Positions 52,738 to 60,601 of a DNA stretch of 64,000 nucleotides are shown piece by piece (position 1 is the stretch's first letter; each line of letters starts with the position of its first letter). The notes beneath the pieces are model-generated. The model was given only the letters and a program-made list of their open reading frames with translations. It was not told the DNA's origin and ran no database searches. The stretch is from Sporosarcina sp. (GTDB lineage Bacteria > Bacillota > Bacilli > Bacillales_A > Planococcaceae): contig NZ_JARICI010000014.1 in the NCBI RefSeq assembly GCF_029257255.1, positions 31,765 through 95,764 of the forward strand. Reading direction: 5' to 3'. The position numbers were made by a program, and so were the translations under genes.

Positions 52738-53724
52738 ATGACGAACTCTCGGAGCGGATTTACGGTAGGTGTTACGTTTGCGCTGGCGGTGATTGCAGGT
52801 ATTGTGGCAATCGGCTTAGGTAGTGTGACAGTTGCAGTTCCTGAAATTTTACAGACATTATTCAAATCCGCAGAGAGTGCGGTAAACGATACGATCATCT
52901 TGAATATCCGCCTGCCGCGCGTGTTGCTGGCGATGGTGATTGGTGCGAATATCGCGGTATCAGGTGCGATTTTGCAGGCAGTGATGGGCAATCCGCTCGC
53001 GGACCCGGGATTGACGGGTGTGACTAGTGGAGCCGCCGTTTGTGTACTGGCGATTATGCTGGCGATGCCGGAGTACACGCAGTTTATTCCGCTGGCGGCT
53101 TTCATTGGCGGGATGTTTGCTGCTACAGCTGTTTATGCACTGGCATGGCGGCGCAGCGGGATGTCGCCGATTACGATTATTCTCGCAGGTGTTGCGGTGA
53201 ACGCATTGTGCGGGGGAGTGGTCGGCTATTTGTCGATTATGTACAGTGACCGCCTTCCTTCTGCTGTTCAGTGGATGAACGGTAGTTTGGCTGCAAAAGG
53301 GAATGCCACTTTGGCAATGGTGCTCCCGTATTCGATTATCGGATGGATTTTATCGTTCTTCGCTATAAGGAAAGCAAACGTGATCCGGATGGGTGATCAG
53401 GTGGCAATGAATTTAGGAGAGAACGTCAACCGGATTCGTATTATGCTGTCGATTCTGGCGGTGTTTCTCGCAGCTGTTTCTGTGGCGGCGATTGGGATGA
53501 TTGGTTTTGTTGGATTAATTGTGCCGCATATGGCGCGGTTCCTCGTTGGTTCAAATTATAAGTTTTTACTGCCAATGAGTATGGCGCTTGGTGCATTGGT
53601 GTTATTGCTTGCCGATACAGGCGGGCGCACGCTGTTTGCACCGATGGACATTCCAGCAGGTATTTTGATGGCGGTCATTGGCGGCCCGTACTTCCTGTAT
53701 TTAATGAGAAGGAGTGTGTTGTAA
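52738..53724 (+). CDS. Iron/haem ABC transporter permease (FecCD family)
   Basis: 328 residues with about nine to ten membrane segments. Family motifs: LNIRLPRVLLAMVIGANIAV, SGAILQAVMGNPLADPGLTG (the typical NPLA-P-LGxxxG type loop) and GFVGLIVPHMARFLVGSNYK. GAAGGGATT precedes ATG. The stop is directly followed by the ATPase gene start. Confidence 0.93.
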   Translation: MTNSRSGFTVGVTFALAVIAGIVAIGLGSVTVAVPEILQTLFKSAESAVNDTIILNIRLPRVLLAMVIGANIAVSGAILQAVMGNPLADPGLTGVTSGAAVCVLAIMLAMPEYTQFIPLAAFIGGMFAATAVYALAWRRSGMSPITIILAGVAVNALCGGVVGYLSIMYSDRLPSAVQWMNGSLAAKGNATLAMVLPYSIIGWILSFFAIRKANVIRMGDQVAMNLGENVNRIRIMLSILAVFLAAVSVAAIGMIGFVGLIVPHMARFLVGSNYKFLLPMSMALGALVLLLADTGGRTLFAPMDIPAGILMAVIGGPYFLYLMRRSVL

Positions 53725-54504
53725 ATGTTTACAGTCGATTCGATATCCATTCGCTACGAACAGAAAACCATTATCCGCGACTTTTCATTTCAGGTGCAGG
53801 AAGGGGAAGTCGTATCGATTATCGGTCCGAACGGTTCGGGTAAGTCTACATTATTGAAAGCCGTGTCACGTCAGCTTCCTTATTTTGCAGGGAAAGTAGA
53901 ACTTGATGGTGTGAATTTGAAATCGATGAGTGCAAAACAGATTGCACGCAAAATGTGCATGCTTAGCCAGAAAAATCAGGCACCTGCGGATATGACGGTG
54001 TTTGATCTCGTATCGTACGGACGTTACCCACATAAGAAATGGTTTGAGAAACTGCGTGCGGATGATCATGAAATTATCGAATGGGCGATTGAGAAGACGC
54101 ATTTGACGGAATATAAGGAGCGCACGGTCGCATCGTTGTCGGGGGGAGAATCGCAGCGAGCCTGGATTGCGATGGCACTTGCGCAGCGGCCGAAAATTTT
54201 ATTACTGGATGAACCGACGACGTATCTCGATATTTCGCATCAGCATGAAGTGTTGGAATTGGTGCGTGAACTCAATCGTGATATGGGCATGACGGTGATG
54301 ATGGTACTGCATGATTTGAATCAGGCGTCCTACTACAGCGACCGAGTTGTTGTGGTGCAAGGCGGCGAAAAGGCGATGTACGGAACCCCTGGCCAAGTGA
54401 TGACGACGGATATGATCCGGCAGGTGTACCGAATGAATTCGGAAGTGCAATTTAGTGCGGCGGAACAAAAGCCTCGGATTCATTTGCTTCATACGGCACG
54501 ATAA
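53725..54504 (+). CDS. Iron/haem ABC transporter ATPase
   Basis: 259 residues. Walker A GPNGSGKST, Q-loop MLSQKNQAP, signature SLSGGESQRAWIAMAL, Walker B ILLLDEPTTYLD, H-loop VLHDLNQA. This is the FhuC/FecE type. It uses the ribosome binding site AAGGAG located within the end of the permease gene. Confidence 0.94.
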   Translation: MFTVDSISIRYEQKTIIRDFSFQVQEGEVVSIIGPNGSGKSTLLKAVSRQLPYFAGKVELDGVNLKSMSAKQIARKMCMLSQKNQAPADMTVFDLVSYGRYPHKKWFEKLRADDHEIIEWAIEKTHLTEYKERTVASLSGGESQRAWIAMALAQRPKILLLDEPTTYLDISHQHEVLELVRELNRDMGMTVMMVLHDLNQASYYSDRVVVVQGGEKAMYGTPGQVMTTDMIRQVYRMNSEVQFSAAEQKPRIHLLHTAR

Positions 54505-54522
54505 AATAGAGGAGGAATAAAT

Positions 54523-55038
54523 ATGACAAAAGAAATTGATTTGCAGAAGCATAAAGAAGGCTATTTGAAGTTTGTGGAAGAGCACAAGAATATGGTGCTG
54601 AATATGATCAATGAAGAGGGGCGTCCGTTTGCGAGCTGTGCGCCGTTCGTCAAGAAAGACGGTAAGTTTTACATTTACATCAGCCAAGTTGCCGAGCATT
54701 ACCGCCATCTGGAAAATAGCGAGTGGATTGACGCAATGATTATTGCGGATGAATCTGCAACACCGAATCCGTTCGGAACTGAGCGTGCACGCTGGGGCTG
54801 TCAGCCGAAAAATATCGGCAATGACGGACATGAGGAAATTTTTGACCTGTTCAATGAACGCTTTAATCCGAAGTTATTGGAAGTATTGCGCGGCCTGGAC
54901 TTTTCATTATTCGAATTAACGCCTGTGCAAGGGCGCTATGTAGTAGGATTTGGTCTGGCATTTGATGTGGATATCGACGGGGAAGTTTTCAATCATGTCG
55001 TGGTGGATAAGAAGAATAAACCGGGTGTGACGGCATGA
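54523..55038 (+). CDS. HugZ/HutZ-like haem-utilisation protein (PNPOx fold)
   Basis: 171 residues with a split-barrel flavin-binding-like fold: MVLNMINEEGRPFASCAPFV, GKFYIYISQVAEHYRHLENS and ARWGCQPKNIGNDGHEEIFD are typical of HugZ-type proteins, which bind and degrade haem. Its position behind a Fur-controlled ABC importer supports iron release from haem. AGGAGGAA precedes ATG. Overlaps the next gene by four bases. Confidence 0.82.
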   Translation: MTKEIDLQKHKEGYLKFVEEHKNMVLNMINEEGRPFASCAPFVKKDGKFYIYISQVAEHYRHLENSEWIDAMIIADESATPNPFGTERARWGCQPKNIGNDGHEEIFDLFNERFNPKLLEVLRGLDFSLFELTPVQGRYVVGFGLAFDVDIDGEVFNHVVVDKKNKPGVTA

Positions 55039-55439
55039 GTTTCGAAACGGCAGTGCCGGTTTGGAATGCGCTTCGCGAACGATTTACGAAGATGGCGGGC
55101 GGCTTGACGGAGCAGGAATTGAAGTTAAGTATTGGAGAAACTTCTATTGAATCACTGCTGTATCATACGGCAGAAGTGGAGTATATGTTTGCAGACTGGT
55201 ATCTTGGTAAGGCGATGCCTGCTGAATTGCCGAAAGCGGGTTCTCTCGAAGAACTTCTTGCGCTGCTCGATGCTTCGGATGCGAATTTGAAGGAGGCGCT
55301 TGCAGAGCTGACGGAAGAACAGTGGCATACGCCGGTTGAATCGAAAATGGGTGCGTCGACTCCTTTGGAAGTGGTCGGCAGATTGATGTACCATGCGGGA
55401 ATTCATGCAGGGCAGATTGCTTTGATTCGGAAGCAATAA
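55035..55439 (+). CDS. DinB-like four-helix protein
   Basis: 134 residues of the DinB/DUF664 type: TSIESLLYHTAEVEYMFADW with the first metal-ligand histidine, and MYHAGIHAGQIALIRK with the usual HxxxHxGQ ending. Metal-dependent DinB-like proteins include thiol transferases; here the role is unknown. Translationally coupled to the HugZ-like gene, so it belongs to the iron operon. Confidence 0.83.
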   Translation: MSFETAVPVWNALRERFTKMAGGLTEQELKLSIGETSIESLLYHTAEVEYMFADWYLGKAMPAELPKAGSLEELLALLDASDANLKEALAELTEEQWHTPVESKMGASTPLEVVGRLMYHAGIHAGQIALIRKQ

Positions 55440-55449
55440 TGAAAGTGGA

Positions 55450-55500
55450 GCTGTTTGGCTGGTCATTGCAGGATGACTGGCTGGATGGCTTTTTTTTGTG
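55450..55500 (+). terminator. Imperfect terminator after the iron operon
   Basis: TGGCTGGTCAT-tgcagg-ATGACTGGCTGG with flanking partial pairing, followed by eight T. Confidence 0.65.
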
Positions 55501-55540
55501 TTGTTGCATTTGTGGTAGTTTGTGAAACTTTTGGGGTGGC

Positions 55541-55830
55541 TATGATCGCGGGCGGAGTGGTTATGAGCGAGTTTGCGGTGGGAATGAGCACATGCCGGGT
55601 GAGTATGAGCGCCTGCGGGGTAGGTATGATCACTTGGCGACGTGGTATGAGCGGTTGTGGGGGGGCTAATGAGCGAGCAGGTTGTTTTCTAACTATGATT
55701 GGTTCGTTCGTAGCGTCGTTTGGTTCGAGTGAACGCTAGTTTGGAGCGCTGCTTGCAGAATAACGTGCGGTGGTGGGAATGATTGGCTCGTTTGCACTGC
55801 GTTTTGGTGCGGTGCAGCCGTACTTTGGCG
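55541..55830 (+). repeat. Array of degenerate units with 21-bp period
   Basis: Units begin ATGAtC/ATGAGC at 55542, 55563, 55584, 55605, 55626, 55647 and 55669 (five exact 21-bp steps, then 21 and 22). After a 26-bp step a second block has TTGG cores at 55699, 55720, 55741, 55783, 55804 and 55825, again on 21 bp with one weak unit. Only the first 7-8 bases of each unit are conserved, mostly G-rich in between. Lies between converging genes. The 94-aa ORF across it is a by-product of 21 being seven codons. Confidence 0.85.
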
Positions 55831-55861
55831 CGTCAGCCAGCTCCCTCTGCTGCAAATGAAA

Positions 55862-55901
55862 AAAGCTGTGCCGGAAGTCAAATTGACCTCTGGCACAGCT
55901 T
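55862..55901 (-). terminator. opuAC terminator
   Basis: AAGCTGTGCC-ggaa-GTCAA-at-TTGAC-ctct-GGCACAGCTT; on the minus strand it is followed by TTTTCATTT. Confidence 0.87.
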
Positions 55902-55916
55902 CAAATTTCATTAGAA

Positions 55917-56843
55917 TTATTCTTTCAAATCTTCAATTGAATCAATATCCATATAAGTCGGTACTACTAGACCGATTTTGACGTCTTCCATACTTACGCC
56001 TATATCATCCACTTTGTCACCGAACTTCTCCATGTATGTTGCGTGTGTGATTGGCAACCATCCTGCCAGCAATACGTCTGCACTGCCGTCAGCAACTGCT
56101 GTATACATAGGACCCGCTTCAACTTGTGACATTTCTACTTTATAGCCCAAGTCTTCCAATACAAGAGCGATCATGTTTGTGCTTGCAACTGTACTGTCCC
56201 AAGCTACATAGACGAATTTGATTTTGTCTCCGTCGACTTTTTCTACTCCTTCAGTCCACTCAGAAACTTTGTCTTCATTCGCATCGATCCAGTTTTGTGC
56301 TGCAACTTTTGGATCTTCGCCGTCGATGATCTCGACCATGATTTCAGCCATATCGTCCTCTGTCCAGTGGAAGTTGCTTAGAACTTGATACGCTTCCGGA
56401 AGATCTTCTTCTAATCCTAGACGTCCGATTGTGTGGATTTCTTCGGCACCGCCGTATGAACCTTCTGGATCGTCAAGATATTTCAGGTCGTACTTTGCGA
56501 ATTTCCAGTGTGGAGACCAGCCTGTTATGATGATTGGTTCTTCTTTGTCATACGCTTTTTTCAGTGCTGCTGTCATCGCTGCTCCTGAACCTGTAGTAAC
56601 GTCCCACTTTTCAAGATCGTAGTCTTCAAGTGCGCGCTCTGTTGCTTCCATGATGCCTGCACCTGGGTCAATCCCAGTAATTTTGTAGTCTACTGCTTTA
56701 CCGATAGATTCTGTTGACGCTGCTTTATCTCCGTCACCATCAGTTTTTGATGTATCTTCGTCTTTGTCGCCGCCACAAGCTGCAAGACCGACTGCTAATA
56801 ATGCAACTGAGCTGAATCCTAAAACTTTCTTTTTGAATGACAC
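55917..56843 (-). CDS. opuAC: Glycine betaine ABC transporter substrate-binding lipoprotein OpuAC
   Basis: GTG start six bases after AGGAGGAAC. 308 residues with lipobox LAAC and the OpuAC fold: GKAVDYKITGIDPGAGIMEA, EEPIIITGWSPHWKFAKYDL, VYVAWDSTVASTNMIALVLE and ADVLLAGWLPITHATYMEKF; the tryptophans in GWSPHW and AGWLP are candidates for the aromatic betaine cage. It feeds OpuAA/OpuAB, which are encoded 2.3 kb away on the other strand rather than in one operon. Its promoter and operator are near copies of those of opuAA. Confidence 0.92.
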   Translation of the reverse strand: MSFKKKVLGFSSVALLAVGLAACGGDKDEDTSKTDGDGDKAASTESIGKAVDYKITGIDPGAGIMEATERALEDYDLEKWDVTTGSGAAMTAALKKAYDKEEPIIITGWSPHWKFAKYDLKYLDDPEGSYGGAEEIHTIGRLGLEEDLPEAYQVLSNFHWTEDDMAEIMVEIIDGEDPKVAAQNWIDANEDKVSEWTEGVEKVDGDKIKFVYVAWDSTVASTNMIALVLEDLGYKVEMSQVEAGPMYTAVADGSADVLLAGWLPITHATYMEKFGDKVDDIGVSMEDVKIGLVVPTYMDIDSIEDLKE

Positions 56844-56951
56844 GGTATAGTTCCTCCTTGTTTTGGTTGCAAGTGGATGAACGAGTGTGCGTTCAACGTT
56901 TTATGTAAGTACAACCTGTTTAATTGGTCGCTGTATTAGCGAACATTAATT

Positions 56952-56980
56952 AGTATAACTGTAATATGATTGTAATACAA
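56952..56980 (-). promoter_or_regulatory. opuAC promoter
   Basis: Minus strand TTGTAT (56975-56980), exact 17-bp spacer, TATACT (56952-56957). The surrounding sequence aligns with the opuAA promoter. Confidence 0.78.
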
Positions 56981-57001
56981 CCGTTTTACCTTTATTGTTT
57001 G

Positions 57002-57025
57002 TTCGTACAGTTTTTTCTGTACGAA
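57002..57025. promoter_or_regulatory. Candidate GbsR operator upstream of opuAC
   Basis: Perfect inverted repeat TTCGTACAG-TTTTTT-CTGTACGAA. The half-site with its T-rich spacer recurs upstream of opuAA (59241-59260). Confidence 0.65.
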
Positions 57026-57123
57026 TGAATTGGGCTTTGAATCACTATGTAGGCAGTGTGGAATGTAAATCAAAGATGTGCTCTTAACGCTGCGCTTTTA
57101 CTTGCAAAAGCAGTACTTCGCAA

Positions 57124-57237
57124 CGGCTTACGCTTCAGCCGGTACGCTTTCCGGAGGGCGTGGCTTAAGGCATCTTCATTTTTCCAGGGTCTCAAGGCGC
57201 ACGCTGATCCTCTCGGAGTCGACCGGCTTACGCTTCA
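57124..57237. repeat. Structured dispersed intergenic repeat of Bacillales type
   Basis: A GC-rich island in AT-rich surroundings: CGCTTTCCGGAGGGCGTGG ... GGGTCTCAAGGCGCACGC ... CTCGGAGTCGACCGG. The arrangement (GCTTTCCGxxGGGCG, GGGTCTCA, GGAGTCG) resembles an intergenic repeat I know from many Bacillaceae genomes. It is bordered by direct repeats CGGCTTACGCTTCA at 57124-57137 and 57224-57237, exactly 100 bp apart. Confidence 0.6.
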
Positions 57238-57326
57238 ATTCTCAGGTGATATTTAGCTCATTCACTAAAAACCTCATGGCTAACTTATCTTTGTGAAAAA
57301 AATAAGCCAAAATAGAGTAATACCTA

Positions 57327-58250
57327 TTAATCCACCCGATCAAAGAATTCATTGGTTAAGTCGCCATTAATCCCGATAGCCGCTGCGCTGCCTGATCCTG
57401 CTGCTACGATTAGCTGGGAGGGGACGATGTTGGCGGAGTCTCCTGCTGCGTAAACGTTCCAGACGGTTGTTCGGCCATATTCGTCTGTGAGGATGCCACC
57501 GTATTGGTTGGGTTCGCAGCCTAGGTCTTCGGCGAAGTGGTTGGGGTGGCTCCAGAGGGGAGAGGAGAATGCGGCGGTTCGGTCTATGAGTGTGCCGTCT
57601 TCTAACCGGATGCTCTTTAGCTGGCCGTTTTCTCCTTCAAGACCGGAGATGATGTCGTCTACGATTTGAATGTTTTTAGCGTTTAGTTTCTTGCGTTCTT
57701 CCCCGGTGAGCTGACCTTCGCCGTTTGTAAATACAATGAGATCATGGCTCCAAGTGTAGACTTCGGCTGCCAGTTTGAAGACGTTTTTATCTGCAATAAC
57801 AGCGAGCGGCTGATCTCGAAATTCCCAGCCGTCGCAGTAAGGACAGCTAAAAATAGATGTTCCGTAGAAACGTTCGATTCCGGGAATGTTCGGCTGTTCG
57901 TCCTGCAAGCCGACTGCCAATAAAATTTTAAGGGTGCGAATGATCTTTCCGCTGGCTGTCATTAATTCATAATGTGTTTGATCGAGACGTTCAATAGATA
58001 CAATGCGTTCGTTGTGAAATTCGACGGACGGGTAGTTTGCGATTTCTTCATGTCCTAATCGTCTTAATTCGGCAGGTTGTATGCCATCCCTTGTTAAAAA
58101 TCCATGTGCTTCCCGTGTGACACGATTTCGTGCATGATTGTTGTCGAAGATGATGACTCTGCGCCTAGCTCGTCCCAGAACCAGTGCGGCGCTCAATCCG
58201 GCAGGTCCACCGCCAATAATCGCACATTCATAGAGCATATTGTCACTCAT
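57327..58250 (-). CDS. Thioredoxin reductase-like NAD(P)/FAD oxidoreductase
   Basis: 307 residues. FAD site CAIIGGGPAGLSAALVLGRA, a redox-type motif SCPYCDGWE (about 135-142) and the second FAD motif VYAAGDSANIVPSQLIVAAG. The class is that of thioredoxin reductase-like proteins that lack a dedicated thioredoxin partner nearby. NAD(P) loop is less typical (VIADKNVFKLAAEVY instead of GGGxSA), so activity may differ. Single gene. The start MSDNMLYE has GGAATGAG in front; MLYE is an alternative. Confidence 0.87.
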   Translation of the reverse strand: MSDNMLYECAIIGGGPAGLSAALVLGRARRRVIIFDNNHARNRVTREAHGFLTRDGIQPAELRRLGHEEIANYPSVEFHNERIVSIERLDQTHYELMTASGKIIRTLKILLAVGLQDEQPNIPGIERFYGTSIFSCPYCDGWEFRDQPLAVIADKNVFKLAAEVYTWSHDLIVFTNGEGQLTGEERKKLNAKNIQIVDDIISGLEGENGQLKSIRLEDGTLIDRTAAFSSPLWSHPNHFAEDLGCEPNQYGGILTDEYGRTTVWNVYAAGDSANIVPSQLIVAAGSGSAAAIGINGDLTNEFFDRVD

Positions 58251-58585
58251 TCCTTTTTATTGTCATTATAGTTCTATAACTTCCCGGTTTTTGCGATCAC
58301 AAACAAACCAGCAGGTTATTTTCTGCTAAAAGACTTTAGTTTATACATTTACCGAGATATCGCCAGTCAAATTGGCGAAAGTTGAAGACAGATTGGTTCC
58401 ATTTGTTGAAGAAATGGATAACTATGAAATTGAACTAGCTTTGAAAGTGTTGGCGAAAGACACAATTCAACAAGGGCAAAGAGGAGATTGTGTGCCGGAG
58501 ATGGATTGAAGTGAGTGGGAATCGTTGACATATCGTCGAGAGATTTTTCTTTATGGAAAATAAAAAACCGCGAAAGCCTAAGCTC
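58251..58585. other. Region with a short open frame of uncertain meaning
   Basis: A plus-strand frame is open from 58330 to TGA 58507 (KTLVYTFTEISPVKLAKVED..., LAKDTIQQGQRGDCVPEMD) with protein-like composition but neither start nor ribosome binding site; it may be a gene remnant. AACCGCGAAAGCC near 58565 may belong to a weak hairpin at the gbsR end. Confidence 0.3.
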
Positions 58586-59143
58586 TTACGGTCGTCGATC
58601 TTCTTGCCGATTCTCTTTTCTCGGTACCAAATCAAAAATGTCATGATCTTCAAATGCATCGACTAGCTGATCGAGCCATTCAAAATAGTCCTGCATATAG
58701 CGTAGTTTTTCTATGTCTGTTTCGACTGTCTCCTTGAATTCTTCTGTTATTGAAGGGTCATTCAGCAGCTTATTCAAATCATTAAGCGACTTGCGGACTG
58801 CTGTTTCATGCAGGGAGATGGACTGGCGCCACTTGATCGAGAACAGGTCGATGAAGCTTTGGTACCAGTCATCCTTTACTTTATATAAGTCTTTGCGGAC
58901 GCCCCGTTTCCACGCGCGTTCGACAAGCTTTAAATCGGATAGCGAGCGGACAGATGTGCTCATGCTGGTTTTGCTCATGCCGAGTTTTTCTGTCATTTCA
59001 TCAAGTGTCAACGGTTCGTCATTGAAGAACATCGTGCCGAATTGTCTGCCTGCTGAAGGTGTTAAACCGTATAAATGTATATTTTGAGCGATCGTTTCAA
59101 TGATTCGTTCACGGGATTTTTCGAGCTGCTCTTTACCTTCCAT
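58586..59143 (-). CDS. gbsR: Glycine betaine-responsive regulator GbsR (MarR-like)
   Basis: TGGAGGT seven bases before ATG 59143 supports MEGKEQLEKSRERI as start (185 residues). N-terminal winged helix of the GbsR group: GLTPSAGRQFGTMFFNDEPL, TLDEMTEKLGMSKTSMSTSV, and the helical C-terminal region. GbsR-type proteins repress glycine betaine import or synthesis genes and respond to choline or betaine. It is divergent from opuAA, with a candidate operator in the intergenic region and another at opuAC. Confidence 0.9.
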   Translation of the reverse strand: MEGKEQLEKSRERIIETIAQNIHLYGLTPSAGRQFGTMFFNDEPLTLDEMTEKLGMSKTSMSTSVRSLSDLKLVERAWKRGVRKDLYKVKDDWYQSFIDLFSIKWRQSISLHETAVRKSLNDLNKLLNDPSITEEFKETVETDIEKLRYMQDYFEWLDQLVDAFEDHDIFDLVPRKENRQEDRRP

Positions 59144-59240
59144 AGAGGGTACCTCCATTATCATAGTGGGGAAACACCTCCCCGAGTGCTAATATAGCTT
59201 ATTATATTTGCGGGAAAAAAGCAATGGAAAGGCAAAAGTT

Positions 59241-59260
59241 TAAACAGTTTTTACTGTACG
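59241..59260. promoter_or_regulatory. Candidate GbsR operator between gbsR and opuAA
   Basis: TAAACAGTTTTTACTGTACG, a CAG-N6-CTG inverted repeat with the same T-rich centre and CTGTACG right half as the perfect palindrome at opuAC. Confidence 0.6.
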
Positions 59261-59283
59261 TACAATTAATTAAGATAAAACTG

Positions 59284-59312
59284 TTGTGTTACAAAACTAT
59301 TACGTCTATAAT
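59284..59312 (+). promoter_or_regulatory. opuAA promoter
   Basis: TTGTGT (59284-59289), exact 17-bp spacer, TATAAT (59307-59312). Matches the opuAC promoter base for base over most of its length. Confidence 0.82.
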
Positions 59313-59350
59313 AGTAACGTTAACTTTAACGAAACCAGGGAGTTGTACAT

Positions 59351-60601
59351 ATGAACGAAAATGAAATGATAAAGAAAATTGAAGTGCATGGCACGACGAA
59401 GATTTTCGGAAAGAATAGTAGGCGAGCTTCTCACATGCTGAAAGAAGGCAAGTCGAAACAGGAAATATTGAAAGCGACAGGTGCAACAGTCGGCGTGAAG
59501 AACGCTACTTTTGATGTTTATGACGGAGAAATTTTTGTCATCATGGGCTTGTCGGGGAGCGGAAAGTCGACGCTTGTCCGCATGCTTAATCGCCTTATTG
59601 ATCCAACAATGGGGAAGATTCTGATCGACGGGAAAGATATTGTCGAAATGAATAAAGAGCAACTGCGTGAAGTTCGACGGAAGAAAATCGGCATGGTATT
59701 CCAGAACTTTGCATTATTCCCGCATAAGACGATTCAGGAAAATACGGAATACGGCTTGGAAATCCAAGGCATTGCGAAAGCAACCCGTCAAGAGAAAGCG
59801 AAAGAGTCATTACGTCTTGTAGGGCTTGCGGGATACGAAGAGCAATATCCGAATCAGTTGAGTGGCGGCATGCAGCAGCGTGTGGGACTGGCCCGTGCGC
59901 TTGCGAATGATCCGGACGTTCTGCTGATGGACGAGGCGTTCAGTGCGCTCGATCCTTTGATTCGAAAAGATATGCAGGATGAATTGTTGCAGTTGCATCA
60001 TGATATGGGGAAGACGATTATTTTCATTACGCACGATCTTGATGAAGCATTGCGTATCGGTGACCGTATTGCGCTGATGAAAGACGGCGATATCGTACAG
60101 ATCGGGACGCCGGAAGAGATTCTCATGAGTCCATCCAATGAATATGTTGAGCGTTTCGTAGAAGATGTCGATTTATCGAAGGTGCTGACAGCAGGACATA
60201 TTATGAAGAAAGCGGATACAGTACAGGTGGACCGGGGTGCACGTGTTGCATTGCGTCTCATGAAGAAATTAAGCATTTCATCTATTTATGTAGTCGATAA
60301 AGGAAGTCGTCTGCTCGGGGCAGTTACGGCGCAAGATGCTGTTGCTGCCACGGAAGAAGGTAAGACTCTGGAAGATGTACTCATTCGAGATATTACGAAA
60401 GTGTCAAATGATACAGTGCTGACTGACCTGTTTGACGCAGTTTCGACTGCAACGGTTCCGGTGGCGGTCGTGGATGAACGCGATCATCTGCAGGGCATTA
60501 TTATCCGCGGTGCGTTAATTGGCGCGCTTGCAGGGGACGGACAGTTTATCAATAATGATCCTGTACCGGCAGAAACGGAAGAGGTGAGCACACATGAGTA
60601 A
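59351..60601 (+). CDS. opuAA: Glycine betaine ABC transporter ATPase OpuAA
   Basis: 416 residues. Walker A GLSGSGKST, signature LSGGMQQRVGLARAL, Walker B VLLMDEAFSALDP, H-loop ITHDLDEAL, followed by two CBS domains (about 275-395) that sense ionic strength in the homologous OpuA system. The insert RRASHMLKEGKSKQEILKAT near the N-terminus is typical of OpuAA/ProV. CCAGGGAG precedes ATG. Overlaps opuAB by eight bases. Confidence 0.94.
   Translation: MNENEMIKKIEVHGTTKIFGKNSRRASHMLKEGKSKQEILKATGATVGVKNATFDVYDGEIFVIMGLSGSGKSTLVRMLNRLIDPTMGKILIDGKDIVEMNKEQLREVRRKKIGMVFQNFALFPHKTIQENTEYGLEIQGIAKATRQEKAKESLRLVGLAGYEEQYPNQLSGGMQQRVGLARALANDPDVLLMDEAFSALDPLIRKDMQDELLQLHHDMGKTIIFITHDLDEALRIGDRIALMKDGDIVQIGTPEEILMSPSNEYVERFVEDVDLSKVLTAGHIMKKADTVQVDRGARVALRLMKKLSISSIYVVDKGSRLLGAVTAQDAVAATEEGKTLEDVLIRDITKVSNDTVLTDLFDAVSTATVPVAVVDERDHLQGIIIRGALIGALAGDGQFINNDPVPAETEEVSTHE

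Noticed and set aside
55455-55739. 94-aa plus ORF in the track
   Set aside because: It follows the 21-bp array, giving an artificial seven-residue periodicity (MSEFAVG, MSTCRVS, MSACGVG); no ribosome binding site fits and it begins within the terminator.
55541-55830. Possible CRISPR array
   Set aside because: Units are 21 bp with only a 7-8 base core; there is no constant repeat with variable spacers and no cas gene.
57056-57296. Two overlapping 66- and 72-aa plus ORFs
   Set aside because: They lie on the structured intergenic repeat; composition follows the repeat, not a protein.
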